The notes: a model not told the origin generated them from the letters alone. Counted from the stretch's first letter, positions 25,935 to 34,703 are shown. The stretch is 64,000 bases of DNA from an uncultured Eubacteriales bacterium (GCA_902793325.1 CADBCY010000001.1:124001-188000); one strand, 5' to 3'. Program-made: numbers and translations.

Positions 25935-26756
25935 TCACGCGCCCAGCAGCCCGTCTGCCAGGTACTTTTCGATCACCCGCGCCACGCCGTCCCGGGTGTT
26001 GGACGGGGCGACGAAGGGCGTGCAGCGCAGCGCCTCGGGGCAACTGTTGGCCATGGCGTAGCCCGCGCCGGCGTACTTCAGCATGGGCACGTCGTTCTGG
26101 CCGTCGCCGAAGGCCATCACCTCGTCCGGCGTCAGGCCCAGGTGCTCCGCCAGCCGCGCCAGCGACTTGCCCTTGTCCACCCCCTCGGGGGCGATCTCCA
26201 GGTAGTGCGGCTTCGACTTCAGGAACACCGCGCCATGGGGGAAGGCCGCCCGCAGCGCCGCCTGGGCGCGGTCCGCGCCCTCCGGGGTGTCGATGATGAG
26301 CAGCTTCTGCATGTCCGCGGGGTGTTCCGCCAGCCATTGCGACATGGGCGCGTGCACCGGCGTGGGCTCGACGCGGATGCTGCGGGCGTAGGCGCGCGTA
26401 TGGTCGATGATCTCCCGGCAGAAGTAGCCCTTGCCGGGGTAGAGCTGGATGTACAGCCCCATGGCCTCCGCCATGCGCACAATGCCCATCGCCGTTTCAT
26501 AGGGCACGCGCGGCGCATAGATGGTTTCGTCCGTGTTGTGATCGTAGATCATCGCGCCGTTGTACAGCAGCATGGGCGCGTTCACGCCGATGCGCCGGGC
26601 GAAGGGCAGCATGGCCTCCAGCATCCTGCCGCTGGACAGGCTCACCCGGCAGCCCGTCGCCATGGCGGCGCGCAGGGCCGCCAGCGTGCGCGGCGTGATG
26701 TCGCTGCCCGCGTCCAGCAGCGTGTCGTCCAGGTCCGTGGCGATCAGGCGTATCAT
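25935..26756 (-). CDS. Cof-type HAD sugar-phosphate phosphatase
   Basis: A 273-residue HAD hydrolase of the Cof (IIB) subfamily, which dephosphorylates sugar phosphates or small phosphorylated metabolites in the cytoplasm. Motif one is ATDLDDTLLD (nucleophile aspartate near residue 8), motif two SLSSGR, motif three the lysine in DKGKSLARL, and motif four GDGQNDVPML. The long cap between motifs two and three is the type seen in this subfamily. The ATG at 26756 has AGGAGG upstream. It sits nine bases behind the metalloprotease gene and 55 bases before hprK in the same operon. The substrate cannot be told. Confidence 0.9.
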   Translation of the reverse strand: MIRLIATDLDDTLLDAGSDITPRTLAALRAAMATGCRVSLSSGRMLEAMLPFARRIGVNAPMLLYNGAMIYDHNTDETIYAPRVPYETAMGIVRMAEAMGLYIQLYPGKGYFCREIIDHTRAYARSIRVEPTPVHAPMSQWLAEHPADMQKLLIIDTPEGADRAQAALRAAFPHGAVFLKSKPHYLEIAPEGVDKGKSLARLAEHLGLTPDEVMAFGDGQNDVPMLKYAGAGYAMANSCPEALRCTPFVAPSNTRDGVARVIEKYLADGLLGA

Positions 26757-26765
26757 GGAAACCTC

Positions 26766-27479
26766 CTATAGGTACAGATCCTCCGCATGCCCCTTCAGCC
26801 ACTTCTTCCAGGCCTCGTACTCGGGCATCTGCGCGGCAACGAGGGCCCAGAAGCGAGGCGAGTGGTTGAACTCGTAGAGGTGGCACAGCTCGTGGATGAC
26901 CACGTAATCCAGGCACTCGGGCGGGGCCATGATGAGCTTCCAGTTGAAGTTCAGGTTGCCCTTGCCGGAGCAACTGCCCCAGCGGGTCTTCTGGTCCCGG
27001 ATGGTCACCCGGCCGGGGCGCTTCGGCCCGATGCGCGGCGCGTAGTACGCCAGCCGTTCGCGGATGCGCGCCAGCGCCCGCCGGGACAGGTTCGCCCGGA
27101 TCGCGGCGCGCACGGCGGCGTCCGCGCCGGGCTCGGGCAGGGTGAGGCGGTATTCGTCCTCCGTCAGCGCCCCGCGCACCCGCGCGCCTTCGCGCAGCCG
27201 CAGCGTCCGGCGGCGGCCCTCGACCAGGATCGGGCAGCCGTCCGCCACGGGGTGGTTCCTGCGGTCGACCTCCAGCCGCTGCTCCACCTGCCGCTGCATC
27301 TCCAGCAGCCGCCCGGCGCGCTCGCGCACCATGGCGTCCACCGCTCTTAGCGCCATGCAGCGCGGCGCGTAGACCCGTATGCCCGTCCCCGGCAGCGCCT
27401 GGAACAGCACGCTCCGGCGCACGGACTGCACGAGGGCGTACTCCACCCGCCGCCCGTCCGCGACGACGACTCGCTTCAT
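26766..27479 (-). CDS. YgjP-type (SprT/M48-like) zinc metallopeptidase
   Basis: A 237-residue soluble protein of the YgjP/DUF45 family. The zinc motif is HELCHLYEFNHS (two histidines and a glutamate in H-E-x-x-H, near residue 190), preceded by the family mark TRWGSCS..GNLNFNW. These are predicted gluzincin-type metalloproteases, often near restriction genes or housekeeping genes, with no settled substrate. Its start codon overlaps the stop codon of the MreB-like gene (ATGA), so translation of the two is coupled. The C-terminus ends shortly after the zinc motif, which is normal for the family. Confidence 0.85.
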   Translation of the reverse strand: MKRVVVADGRRVEYALVQSVRRSVLFQALPGTGIRVYAPRCMALRAVDAMVRERAGRLLEMQRQVEQRLEVDRRNHPVADGCPILVEGRRRTLRLREGARVRGALTEDEYRLTLPEPGADAAVRAAIRANLSRRALARIRERLAYYAPRIGPKRPGRVTIRDQKTRWGSCSGKGNLNFNWKLIMAPPECLDYVVIHELCHLYEFNHSPRFWALVAAQMPEYEAWKKWLKGHAEDLYL

Positions 27480-28504
27480 CGCCAGGCGGACCGCACCTGC
27501 CGGTCCTGGAGGATGCCGGCGTAGGCGTCGGGGTTTTCCATGATCTTCATCAGTCCCCGCACCGCGCAGCCCTCCGGGGCGTCCGCGACCCGGCAGGGGA
27601 TGCCCAGCGCCTGGCCGACGCGCCGGTCCAGCTCTGTCAGCGCCGCGCCGCCGCCGGTGAGCACCGCGCCGGCGTCGTTCAGGTCGGCGGACAGCTCCTC
27701 CGGGGCGTTGTCGGCCACGCTCGCGCACAGCCGCACCACCTCGGCGACCACGTCCTCGCAGGCGTTCAGCACGGGCTGGGTCTCCACGTCGAAGGTCACC
27801 GGCATGCGCTGGGAGAGGTCGATGCCGGCGCAGCGCATGATGATGTCCTTCGGCGCGGTGTCGGGCATGGCGCTGCCCAGGGTGTGCTTGATTTCAACGG
27901 AGGCGGCGCGGCCCACCCTGTGGCCGTACTCGGTGCGCAGTATGCGGCGGATGCGCTCGTCGATGCGGTTCATGCCGTAGGGCAGGTAGCCGAAGGCGGC
28001 CACCCGGCCGAAGGTGAACAGCGTGGCGGTGATCTTGCCCGCGCCCAGGTCCACGACCAGCTTGGCCTCGGGGGCGTTCAGGTCCAGCCCCGCGCCCACC
28101 GCCGCCGCCGCGTCGGAGCGCACCAACGCCACCGCCGCCGCGCCCGCGTCCATCGCGGCGTCCGTCAGTGCCTCCCGCTGCACCGGACGCGCGAAAGGCG
28201 CGCAGGTCACCGCCAGGCCGAAGCGCCTGCGGGTGTTCACGCTCTCCGCCTGCGCGTACAGCCAGCGGAACAACTGGGCGGCGTACAGGTTGTTGGCCAG
28301 CGCGCCGTCCTTCAGCGGGCGCACGATGGACACGCCCTCGCAGGCGCGGCCCTCCAGCCGCTGGGCGATGTCGCCCACGCAGATGGGCGCGTTCCTGCCC
28401 GCGCGAAACGCCAGCGCCGCAGGGGCGCTGAGGGACGGCCCGCTCTTCAGCTCCGCCATGCGCACGGTCTCCGTGCCCAGATCAATGCCGAGATCCCACC
28501 GCAT
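27476..28504 (-). CDS. MreB-like actin-fold protein
   Basis: A 342-residue actin/HSP70-fold ATPase. Visible nucleotide-binding elements: phosphate 1 GIDLGTETV (residues 6-14), the MreB-like RPLKDGALA patch near residue 62, phosphate 2 VVDLGAGKIT near 170, and the adenosine motif AVLTGGGAAL near 292. MreB proteins guide lateral wall synthesis along the membrane. This copy is divergent from canonical MreB and is not next to mreC/mreD, so it may be a paralogue with a different job; FtsA or EutJ-like proteins were considered but fit less well. It heads a five-gene operon from an extended -10 promoter, with TTGGAGGAG before the ATG at 28504. Confidence 0.75.
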   Translation of the reverse strand: MRWDLGIDLGTETVRMAELKSGPSLSAPAALAFRAGRNAPICVGDIAQRLEGRACEGVSIVRPLKDGALANNLYAAQLFRWLYAQAESVNTRRRFGLAVTCAPFARPVQREALTDAAMDAGAAAVALVRSDAAAAVGAGLDLNAPEAKLVVDLGAGKITATLFTFGRVAAFGYLPYGMNRIDERIRRILRTEYGHRVGRAASVEIKHTLGSAMPDTAPKDIIMRCAGIDLSQRMPVTFDVETQPVLNACEDVVAEVVRLCASVADNAPEELSADLNDAGAVLTGGGAALTELDRRVGQALGIPCRVADAPEGCAVRGLMKIMENPDAYAGILQDRQVRSAWR

Positions 28505-28538
28505 CGAACACTCCTCCAAAGATGATACTCCAATTTCC

Positions 28539-28544
28539 ATTATA
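28539..28544 (-). promoter_or_regulatory. Extended -10 promoter of the MreB-like/hprK/apbE operon
   Basis: TGT then TATAAT on the minus strand, 34 bases before the first gene of the operon; the -35 is poor, as expected for an extended -10 element. Confidence 0.5.
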
Positions 28545-28683
28545 ACATAGGAATCGGGAAGATACATGGGCGAAAAATAGACAAATTGCGGCGCGGCGTT
28601 CACTTTGCCGTTTTCCCGGCCGAAACGCCATATTTTAACCCCCCAAAAACCCCCGCGACTTGCGCCCGCTCCGGGTCCCGTGC

Positions 28684-28689
28684 TATAAT
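28684..28689 (+). promoter_or_regulatory. Extended -10 promoter of the GtrA-family gene
   Basis: TGC then TATAAT, with a partial -35 (TTGCGC, 18-base spacer). It lies 22 bases before the start codon, so the leader is very short. The leftward operon promoter is about 140 bases away. Confidence 0.6.
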
Positions 28690-28711
28690 GGCACGTTCAA
28701 AGGAGGCCCGC

Positions 28712-29167
28712 ATGGAGAAGATATTGGGGTGCTTGATGAAGTACAGGGAGCAGATCGCCTATATGATCTGCGGCTGCCTGACCACCGTGGTGAACATCGG
28801 GGCGTACGCGCTGTGCGCGCAGGTCGGCATGCCCACGGGCATTTCCAACGCCATCGCCTGGGTGCTGGCCGTGCTCGCGGCCTATGTCACCAACCGCATC
28901 TGGGTGTTCCACAGCCCCAACCACGGCTCGGCGATGCTGCGGGAGCTGGGCGCCTTCGTGAGCTGCCGCGCCGCCACGGGCGTGATGGACGAGGCCATCA
29001 TGATCCTCGGCGTGGATTTCCTGGGGCCCGCCGTCGCGCCGGGGCACCTGCGCGCGTGGGGCATTGCGGTGAAGCTGTTCTCCAACGCGCTGGTCATCAT
29101 CCTCAACTACGTGTTCAGCAAGCGGTTTATCTTCAAGCCCAAGGGGCGAAAGGCAGAGGAACAGTAA
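28712..29167 (+). CDS. GtrA-family membrane protein
   Basis: A 151-residue protein with four predicted membrane helices and the GtrA pattern (YMICGCLTTVVNIGAYAL at the first helix, YVTNRIWVF between helices two and three, NYVFSKRFIFK at the end). GtrA proteins are thought to move undecaprenyl-linked sugars across the membrane, or to help the glycosyltransferase that makes them, in wall and O-antigen decoration. AAAGGAGG lies six bases before the ATG at 28712. It is monocistronic, ending in a strong hairpin. The partner glycosyltransferase is not next to it. Confidence 0.88.
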   Translation: MEKILGCLMKYREQIAYMICGCLTTVVNIGAYALCAQVGMPTGISNAIAWVLAVLAAYVTNRIWVFHSPNHGSAMLRELGAFVSCRAATGVMDEAIMILGVDFLGPAVAPGHLRAWGIAVKLFSNALVIILNYVFSKRFIFKPKGRKAEEQ

Positions 29168-29170
29168 AAC

Positions 29171-29192
29171 CGGCAGGCCGTGCGGCCTGCCG
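29171..29192. terminator. Terminator between the convergent gtrA-type and ZIP genes
   Basis: CGGCAGGCC with GGCCTGCCG around four bases, followed by ATTATTTT on the plus strand and preceded by TAAAAC, so it can act on both strands. Confidence 0.8.
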
Positions 29193-29203
29193 ATTATTTT
29201 AAT

Positions 29204-29956
29204 CTATCCGAGCGCCACGTCCAGGGACATCATCAGCGTGAAGCCCAGGGCGAACGCCAGCGTGCCCAGGGCGGCGCGCGGTTCCGCCTGCATCCCGGGG
29301 ATCAGCTCCGCCACCACCACGTAGGCCATGGCGCCCGCCGCGAAGCCGAGCAGGTACGGCAGCAGCGGCACCACGAACGCCGACAGCGCCACCGTGGCGA
29401 GCGCGCCGATCGGCTCCACCGCCCCGGACAGCACGCCGCAGGCGAAGGCGCGGCCCCGGTCCAGGCCCTCCGCCCGCAGCGGCATGGAGATGATGGCGCC
29501 CTCGGGGAAGTTCTGGATGGCGATGCCCAGCGACAGCGCCAGCATGCCCGCCGCGGTGACGCCCGCGCCGCCCCGCAGCCAGGCCGCGGCCACCGCGCCG
29601 ACGGCCATGCCCTCGGGCAGGTTGTGCAGCGTCACCGCCAGCACCTGCATGGCGCTGTGGCCCGGGGACGCGCTCAGGCAGGGGAGGACGCGATCCAGCA
29701 GCAGCAGGAACAGCATGCCCGCCCAGAAGCCGAGGACCGCGGGCAGGAAGGCCCACGGTCCGAGCCCGGCGGACTGCTCCATGGCCGGGATGATCAGGCT
29801 CCACACCGACGCCGCGATCATCACGCCCGCGGCAAAGCCGGTCAGCGCCCGCCGCACCGGGGCGTTCAACCGGCGCCGCATCACAAACACGCACGCCGCC
29901 CCCAGCGACGTCCCCGCGAAGGGAATCAGGATCCCCTGCCAAGCCGCTCCGTCCAC
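29204..29956 (-). CDS. ZIP-family divalent metal transporter (ZupT-like)
   Basis: Imports zinc or related metals across the cytoplasmic membrane. The 250-residue protein has eight predicted helices and the two ZIP metal motifs: HNLPEGMAVG in helix four and QNFPEGAIIS in helix five, where the first histidine of the second motif is replaced by glutamine. Length and motifs fit the GufA/ZupT subfamily. The start is a GTG at 29956 with GGAGGT six bases upstream. It stands 49 bases behind the MerR/TipA regulator on the same strand, so the two are likely co-transcribed and the regulator may control the transporter. Confidence 0.88.
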   Translation of the reverse strand: MDGAAWQGILIPFAGTSLGAACVFVMRRRLNAPVRRALTGFAAGVMIAASVWSLIIPAMEQSAGLGPWAFLPAVLGFWAGMLFLLLLDRVLPCLSASPGHSAMQVLAVTLHNLPEGMAVGAVAAAWLRGGAGVTAAGMLALSLGIAIQNFPEGAIISMPLRAEGLDRGRAFACGVLSGAVEPIGALATVALSAFVVPLLPYLLGFAAGAMAYVVVAELIPGMQAEPRAALGTLAFALGFTLMMSLDVALG

Positions 29957-30005
29957 GTCGACACCTCCCTTTCGGTATATGTCGCCGGGTGCGTCCGCGT
30001 GCCGG

Positions 30006-30740
30006 TCAGCGCTCCGCCGGCGCCAGGCTTGCGATGGCCATGGCCGCGAAGGAGGCGGTGCCGGGCCCGCCGGCGCGGTCGATGTTTTCGGTCATGCTGC
30101 CGCCGGCGGCGTACATCTGCCCCAGCCCGCGGAGGATGTCGTCGGTGCAGTTGTACCAGTGCTCGGTGATGAAGCCCTGCAGCCGCCGCACCTGGGCCTG
30201 GGCGGCCTCCCCGGCGGGGTCCTGGTCCAGCATCGTGCCGAAGGCCGCCAGGATGGCCATGAGCTCCATGCCCAGCCGCCGTTCCTCGTCCCTGGAGCGG
30301 CCCTTCGACTTCTCCTCGAATTCGCGGTAGGCCGGGGTCGCGCCCCAGGACGCTTTCGCCTGCCGGGCGTACTCGTCCAGTTTGCGGTGGTCAAACGCGG
30401 TAAAATCCAAATTTCTCACTCCTATCCTCTGGATTCCCTCTGCCAGATCGATCAGCCTGTCCAACTGTTCCCGCTTCAGCCGGAGCAGCGCGATCTGCTG
30501 CTCCAGCGCCCGGTCGCGGTCGAACGCCGGGCTGTCCACGATGGCCGCGATGTCCTTCAGCGGAAACTGCAACTCCCGGAACAGCAGTATGCACTGGAGC
30601 CGCTCCAGCGCCGCGTCGTCGTAGAGCCGGTAGCCCGCGGGGCTGACCTCCGTGGGCGCCAGCAGGCCGATGGCATCGTAATGCCGCAGCGCCCGCTCGC
30701 TCACGCCGGCGAGCGCGCTCACCTCATGCACCGTCATCAT
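30006..30740 (-). CDS. MerR-family regulator with TipAS-like ligand domain
   Basis: A 244-residue transcription factor. Residues 1-70 are the MerR winged helix (VHEVSALAGVSERALRHYD, then GYRLYDD); a coiled coil follows (about 75-110); residues about 125-240 form a globular helical domain like the TipAS ligand-binding domain, with WYNCTDDI and a conserved GG.MT.NID near the end. TipA-type proteins bind hydrophobic peptide antibiotics or other ligands and twist an over-long promoter into an active form. Its own promoter has exactly that architecture (19-base spacer filled by a perfect palindrome), so it regulates itself and the ZIP gene behind it. Either of two adjacent ATG codons (30740, 30737) could start it. 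Confidence 0.88.
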   Translation of the reverse strand: MMTVHEVSALAGVSERALRHYDAIGLLAPTEVSPAGYRLYDDAALERLQCILLFRELQFPLKDIAAIVDSPAFDRDRALEQQIALLRLKREQLDRLIDLAEGIQRIGVRNLDFTAFDHRKLDEYARQAKASWGATPAYREFEEKSKGRSRDEERRLGMELMAILAAFGTMLDQDPAGEAAQAQVRRLQGFITEHWYNCTDDILRGLGQMYAAGGSMTENIDRAGGPGTASFAAMAIASLAPAER

Positions 30741-30763
30741 GATCGCGTCCCTCCTTCACCCAT

Positions 30764-30794
30764 AGAATAGACCCTGACGTTGCGTCAGGGTCAA
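30764..30794 (-). promoter_or_regulatory. MerR-type promoter with 19-base spacer and palindromic operator
   Basis: On the minus strand, TTGACC, 19 bases, TATTCT. A perfect inverted repeat GACCCTGACG-N3-CGTCAGGGTC (30770-30792) fills the spacer. The over-long spacer is the hallmark of MerR-activated promoters, and the operator sits just before the MerR/TipA gene. Confidence 0.88.
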
Positions 30795-30847
30795 GGGGAA
30801 ACCGCGAATTTAACATTTCCCGCAGGGGAATTGCATGAAAACCCGCG

Positions 30848-31387
30848 TCAATAGTTCTGCGCCAGAAGCTGGAAGTAGGCCTGCGGATGCGCGCACACGG
30901 GACAGACCTCCGGGGCCTGTTTGCCCACGACGATGTGGCCGCAGTTGCTGCACTGCCAGATCATGTCGCCGTCGCGGGAGAACACCAGGCCGCCCTCGAT
31001 GTTCGCCAGCAGCTTGCGGTAGCGCTCCTCGTGATGCTTCTCGATGGCGGCCACGCCGTCGAACAGCGCCGCGATGTCCGTAAAGCCCTCCTCGCGGGCC
31101 TCCTTGGCAAAGGTGGCGTACATGTCGGTCCACTCGTAGTTTTCGCCGTCGGCGGCGTCCGCCAGGTTCACGGTGGTCGTCGGCACCTTGCCGCCGTGGA
31201 GCAGCTTGAACCACAGCTTGGCGTGCTCCTTCTCGTTCTTCGCCGTCTCCTCGAACAGCGCCGCGATCTGCACGTAGCCGTCCTTCTTGGCCTGGGAAGC
31301 GTAGTAGTCGTACTTGTTGCGCGCCTGGGATTCCCCGGCAAACGCCGTCTGCAGATTTCTTTCGGTTTTGGAGCCCTTCAGTTCCAT
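30848..31387 (-). CDS. rbr: Rubrerythrin
   Basis: A non-haem iron peroxidase that removes hydrogen peroxide in anaerobes. The 179-residue protein has a ferritin-like diiron domain (E in [25 protein letters not shown] helix, and the EKHHEERY helix) followed by a rubredoxin-like iron site with four cysteines: CSNC and CPVC about 15 residues apart. The start at 31387 has GGAGGTG upstream. It is a single-gene unit with a strong promoter; after the stop a small TTTCCC/GGGGAA hairpin may end the transcript. It indicates an anaerobic lifestyle with oxygen defence. Confidence 0.96.
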   Translation of the reverse strand: MELKGSKTERNLQTAFAGESQARNKYDYYASQAKKDGYVQIAALFEETAKNEKEHAKLWFKLLHGGKVPTTTVNLADAADGENYEWTDMYATFAKEAREEGFTDIAALFDGVAAIEKHHEERYRKLLANIEGGLVFSRDGDMIWQCSNCGHIVVGKQAPEVCPVCAHPQAYFQLLAQNY

Positions 31388-31420
31388 CGTCGCACCTCCA
31401 TATCGATGAATTGCAAAGCT

Positions 31421-31449
31421 ATCGTAACACGAACCGGGCGCCGTGTCAA
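31421..31449 (-). promoter_or_regulatory. Promoter of rubrerythrin
   Basis: On the minus strand, TTGACA (perfect), 17 bases, TACGAT, ending 33 bases before the start codon. Confidence 0.75.
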
Positions 31450-31488
31450 TACGGGCGCAACCCGGGATTCGCCCCTCCTGCCGCGGCG

Positions 31489-32607
31489 CTACCGGCCCTC
31501 CAGCGCGTCCCACAGCGCCAGCGCCGCGGCGATGGCCTGGTCCATGTCGTAGTACCTGTACTCGCCCAGCCGGCCCGCGAACACCACCTTGTCCTGCGCG
31601 TCGGCGAGGGCGCGGTACTCGGCGTAGCGCCGGCCGTTCTTTTCGTCGTTCACCGGATAGTATGGCTCGTCGCCGGGTTTCCATTCAGAGGAATACTCCC
31701 GGCTGATCACCGTCTTTGGCAGGTCGTTGCCCTCGTCGTCCCTGCCGAACTCAAACCACTTGTGCTCGATGATGCGCGTCCAGGGGGTCTCGCGGTCGGT
31801 GTAGTTGACCGCGGCGTTGCCCTGGAAGTTGGGCATGTCCAGCACCTCCGTCTCGAAGCGCACGGAGCGGTACTCCAGCGGCCCGAGGCGGAAGCCGAAG
31901 AAGGCGTCGATCGGCCCGGTGTAGACCACCCGCTCCGCCAGGGCGTCCCAGCCCGCGCGGTCCGCGAGGTAGTCCTCGCCCAGCCGCACCTCCGCGCCCG
32001 CCAGCATGTTCTCCACCATGCGCGTGTAGCCGCCCATCGGGATGCCCTGAAAGCGCGCGTTGAAGTAGTTGTTGTCCCAGGTCAGGCGCACGGGCAGGCG
32101 GCGGATGATGAATGCCGGCAGGTCCCTGCAGTCCCGGCCCCACTGCTTCTCGGTGTAGCCCTTCACCAGCTTTTCGAAGATGTCCCGGCCCACCAGCGAG
32201 ATCGCCTGTTCCTCCAGGTTTCGCGGCGCGCCGGTGATCTCCCGGCGCTGCTCCTCGATCTTCGCGGCGGCCTCCTGCGGGGTGGTCACGCCCCACATGC
32301 GGTTGAAGGTGTACATATTGAAGGGCAGGGCGTACATCTCCCCCCGGTAGTTGGCCACGGGGCTGTTGGTGAAGCGGTTGAATTCCGCGAAGCGGTTCAC
32401 GTAGGCCCACACCCGTTGGTCGTTGGTGTGGAAGATGTGCGCGCCGTAACGGTGCACGTGGATGCCCTCCACCTTCTCGGTGTAGACGTTTCCCGCCACG
32501 TGGGGCCGCCGGTCGATGACCAGGACCCGCTTGCCCGCGTCCGCCGCCGCCCGGGCGATCACCGCCCCGGTCAGCCCCGCGCCGACGATGAGATAGTCGT
32601 ATTGCAT
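31489..32607 (-). CDS. glf: UDP-galactopyranose mutase
   Basis: Converts UDP-galactopyranose to UDP-galactofuranose with reduced FAD, supplying galactofuranose for surface polysaccharides. The 372-residue protein starts with the FAD fingerprint [11 protein letters not shown], has the family mark GAHIFHTND near residue 63, FNMYTFN, EKQWG (about residue 157) and the late motif with conserved arginines ([12 protein letters not shown]), all expected for prokaryotic UGM. The start at 32607 has the usual spacing but a modest ribosome binding site (GGAGGTTATCC). It is followed at 32639 by nagA on the same strand. With the polysaccharide genes at the window start it suggests a galactofuranose-containing envelope polymer. 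Confidence 0.95.
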   Translation of the reverse strand: MQYDYLIVGAGLTGAVIARAAADAGKRVLVIDRRPHVAGNVYTEKVEGIHVHRYGAHIFHTNDQRVWAYVNRFAEFNRFTNSPVANYRGEMYALPFNMYTFNRMWGVTTPQEAAAKIEEQRREITGAPRNLEEQAISLVGRDIFEKLVKGYTEKQWGRDCRDLPAFIIRRLPVRLTWDNNYFNARFQGIPMGGYTRMVENMLAGAEVRLGEDYLADRAGWDALAERVVYTGPIDAFFGFRLGPLEYRSVRFETEVLDMPNFQGNAAVNYTDRETPWTRIIEHKWFEFGRDDEGNDLPKTVISREYSSEWKPGDEPYYPVNDEKNGRRYAEYRALADAQDKVVFAGRLGEYRYYDMDQAIAAALALWDALEGR

Positions 32608-32638
32608 GGATAACCTCCGTTGTGTCGTGGGTCGCTGT

Positions 32639-33790
32639 TTATGAATCCGACGTCCCGCAGACCCTTCTGCCCCCGATCCACGTCTGGCGCACGCGGAAGT
32701 CGGGGTCGCAGATCAGGAAGTCCGCGCGTTTGCCGGGGCGCAGCGAACCGATTTCCCCGTCCGCGCCGACGGCGCGGGCGGGCACGAGCGACGCGGCCCG
32801 CGCGGCCTCCCACAGCGGGATCTTCGCGTGCAGGGCGAAGTTGCGCACGGCGCGGTCGAGCGTCAGGCTGCTCCCGGCGATGGTGCCGTCGGGGAAGCGG
32901 CAGCGAATGCCGTCCACGATCACCGTGCGGCCCGCCTGGTCGTGGGGACCGTCGGGCAGGTGCGCCACCTGGATGGAGTCGGTGATCAGCGCCAGCCTGT
33001 CCCCCTTGGCCCGGTACAGCGCGCCGAACAGCAGCGGGTTCACGTGGAAGGTGTCGGCGATCAGCTCGCAGGTCACCCGCTCGCTCGCCAGCGCGACGCC
33101 GACCGGCCCCGGCTCCCGGTGCCCCAGCGGCGGCATGGCGTTGAACAGGTGGGTGGCGTGGGTGACGCCCGCCTCGACGGCCTGCGCCGCCGCCCGCGTG
33201 TCGGCGGCGGTGTGTCCCATCGAAATGCGCACCCCCAGCGCGACGGCGTCGCGGATGAAGGGCAGCGCGCCCTCCGCCTCCGGCGCCACGGTCATCAATC
33301 GCACCGCGTCCGCCCAGGGCCGGAGCTTTTCGATGTCGGGCGGCTGGATGGCGTTCTCGTCCTGCGCGCCCCGCTTTTCGTAGCTGATGAACGGCCCCTC
33401 GGCGTGCGCGCCCAGCACCCGCGCGCCGCCCCAGTCCGGGGCCGCGCTCGCTGCCATGGCCCGCCGCACGGCGGCGAAGCAGCGCTCCAGCGCCGGCCAG
33501 GGCAGGGTCATGGTGGTGGGCAGCCAGGCCGTTACGCCCCAGCGGGCCATCTGCCGGGACATGGCCCGCAGCTCGCCCGCGTCGCCGTTGGAGGCGTCCC
33601 AGCCCATGAAGCCGTGACAGTGCACGTCCACCAGCCCCGGGGCCACGATGCCGCCCCCGGCGTCCACGACCTCCGCGCCATCGGGGATCTCCGTCGCCGG
33701 GCTGAGGAGGGTCTCCCCCTCGAACAGCAGCGCCAGACCTGTCCGCGGGCCGTCCTCCAGAAACAGCGTACCGTTTATGATCGCCTTCAT
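32639..33790 (-). CDS. nagA: N-acetylglucosamine-6-phosphate deacetylase
   Basis: Removes acetate from GlcNAc-6-phosphate on the way into amino-sugar metabolism and wall recycling. The 383-residue amidohydrolase shows the metal pair in VDVHCHG, the HAEGPFIS glutamate near residue 120, MGHTAAD, HLFNAMPPLGHREPG (about residue 212), the catalytic aspartate in LITDSI (about 268) and the C-terminal GEIGSLRPGKRADF typical of the superfamily. It has its own promoter and stands upstream of glf with a 31-base gap. No nagB or sugar transporter is adjacent. Confidence 0.95.
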   Translation of the reverse strand: MKAIINGTLFLEDGPRTGLALLFEGETLLSPATEIPDGAEVVDAGGGIVAPGLVDVHCHGFMGWDASNGDAGELRAMSRQMARWGVTAWLPTTMTLPWPALERCFAAVRRAMAASAAPDWGGARVLGAHAEGPFISYEKRGAQDENAIQPPDIEKLRPWADAVRLMTVAPEAEGALPFIRDAVALGVRISMGHTAADTRAAAQAVEAGVTHATHLFNAMPPLGHREPGPVGVALASERVTCELIADTFHVNPLLFGALYRAKGDRLALITDSIQVAHLPDGPHDQAGRTVIVDGIRCRFPDGTIAGSSLTLDRAVRNFALHAKIPLWEAARAASLVPARAVGADGEIGSLRPGKRADFLICDPDFRVRQTWIGGRRVCGTSDS

Positions 33791-33832
33791 GCCGCGCGCC
33801 TCCCCCGGGCTTTCCCGCCGGATTCTGTCCCT

Positions 33833-33861
33833 ATTCTAGCACGCTCTCCGCGCGGAATCAA
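33833..33861 (-). promoter_or_regulatory. Promoter of nagA (and probably glf)
   Basis: On the minus strand, TTGATT, 17 bases, TAGAAT, with TGC before the -10 (extended). It lies 43 bases before the nagA start and inside the decayed coding remnant of the opposite strand. Confidence 0.7.
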
Positions 33862-34380
33862 GCCCTCCCGCGCCGCCGTTCCCGGCCCGCGCCTCCGAGC
33901 CGGAGGCGACCCTCAAACCGGTGGGGGAGAACACGTCGATTCTGGGGGAGGCCGTGCCCGAGCCCGCGACGACGACCCGGCCCCTTCCTGAGCCTGCGTC
34001 CGGGGACATCGACGGCCCGGCCGACCTGCCGGTGTACTACACGAAGAACGGCCGCTACTACCACGGCACAGAGCATTGCAGCGATATGATGCATGCGGCG
34101 GCCCATACGCTGTCGGAGACGAAGGCCGCGGGCAAGCAGCGCTGCCCGGTGTGCCTGCCCGGCGGGGAACCCGAGCACTACGAGCGGTTCCGGCAGGACC
34201 TTGGCCTGGAGCTGTCGAACCTGTATCCCGGGTATGTCTACCATCACACCGGCGAGTACGCCGACGTCAGAAAGGTGTGGGTGCTCTGGCGGCGGGACCC
34301 GCAGGCGCGGGCGGCAGACCCCGCCGCGGAATACCTCTGTGCCGTGACCGTTACGCGGCGGCGTTTGTCCGCGCTTGAAC
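33840..34380 (+). pseudogene. Remnant of a secreted or surface protein with a His/Cys module
   Basis: From the stop at 33837 the frame is open and reads as a proline/glutamate-rich linker, then a compact module with YYTKNGRYYHG-x-x-x-C and K-x-R-C-P-V-C, a His/Cys pattern seen repeatedly at the ends of surface and membrane proteins of gut Clostridia. No start codon with a ribosome binding site exists, there is no signal peptide, and the first part overlaps the nagA promoter. After about 34380 the composition becomes arginine-rich and non-coding-like although the frame stays open to 34601, into the tRNA gene. I read this as the 3' half of a gene whose front has been lost. A short live gene starting at GTG 33921 is possible but unlikely. 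Confidence 0.55.
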
Positions 34381-34526
34381 CGTCCGGTCTGCAGACGGAG
34401 CGGGCGAGAGCTCCGACCGGCGCGCCCGGGCGGCGGCGATGGCGCCCCGCAAGGCCCCGGATGTGCGATCAGGCCGCGCTTCCGGCAAGTGTCGATTTTC
34501 TGTACAGAATTTTACACAAAAAGCTA

Positions 34527-34555
34527 TTGCTTTTCCCCGCTTCCTGTAATATAAT
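34527..34555 (+). promoter_or_regulatory. Promoter of tRNA-Thr
   Basis: TTGCTT, 17 bases, TATAAT, ending 28 bases before the mature tRNA 5' end. Confidence 0.7.
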
Positions 34556-34583
34556 AATATTCGCGTTCGGCGATACGAACTGC

Positions 34584-34659
<76 letters not shown>

Positions 34660-34662
34660 GCT

Positions 34663-34703
34663 CTGCACGTAAGTTTTGATACAAAGCTTGCGTGCAGCTT
34701 TTT
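34663..34703 (+). terminator. Terminator after tRNA-Thr
   Basis: CTGCACG.AAG pairs with CTT.CGTGCAG around a 13-base loop, then CTTTTTG. Directly downstream of the tRNA. Confidence 0.75.
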
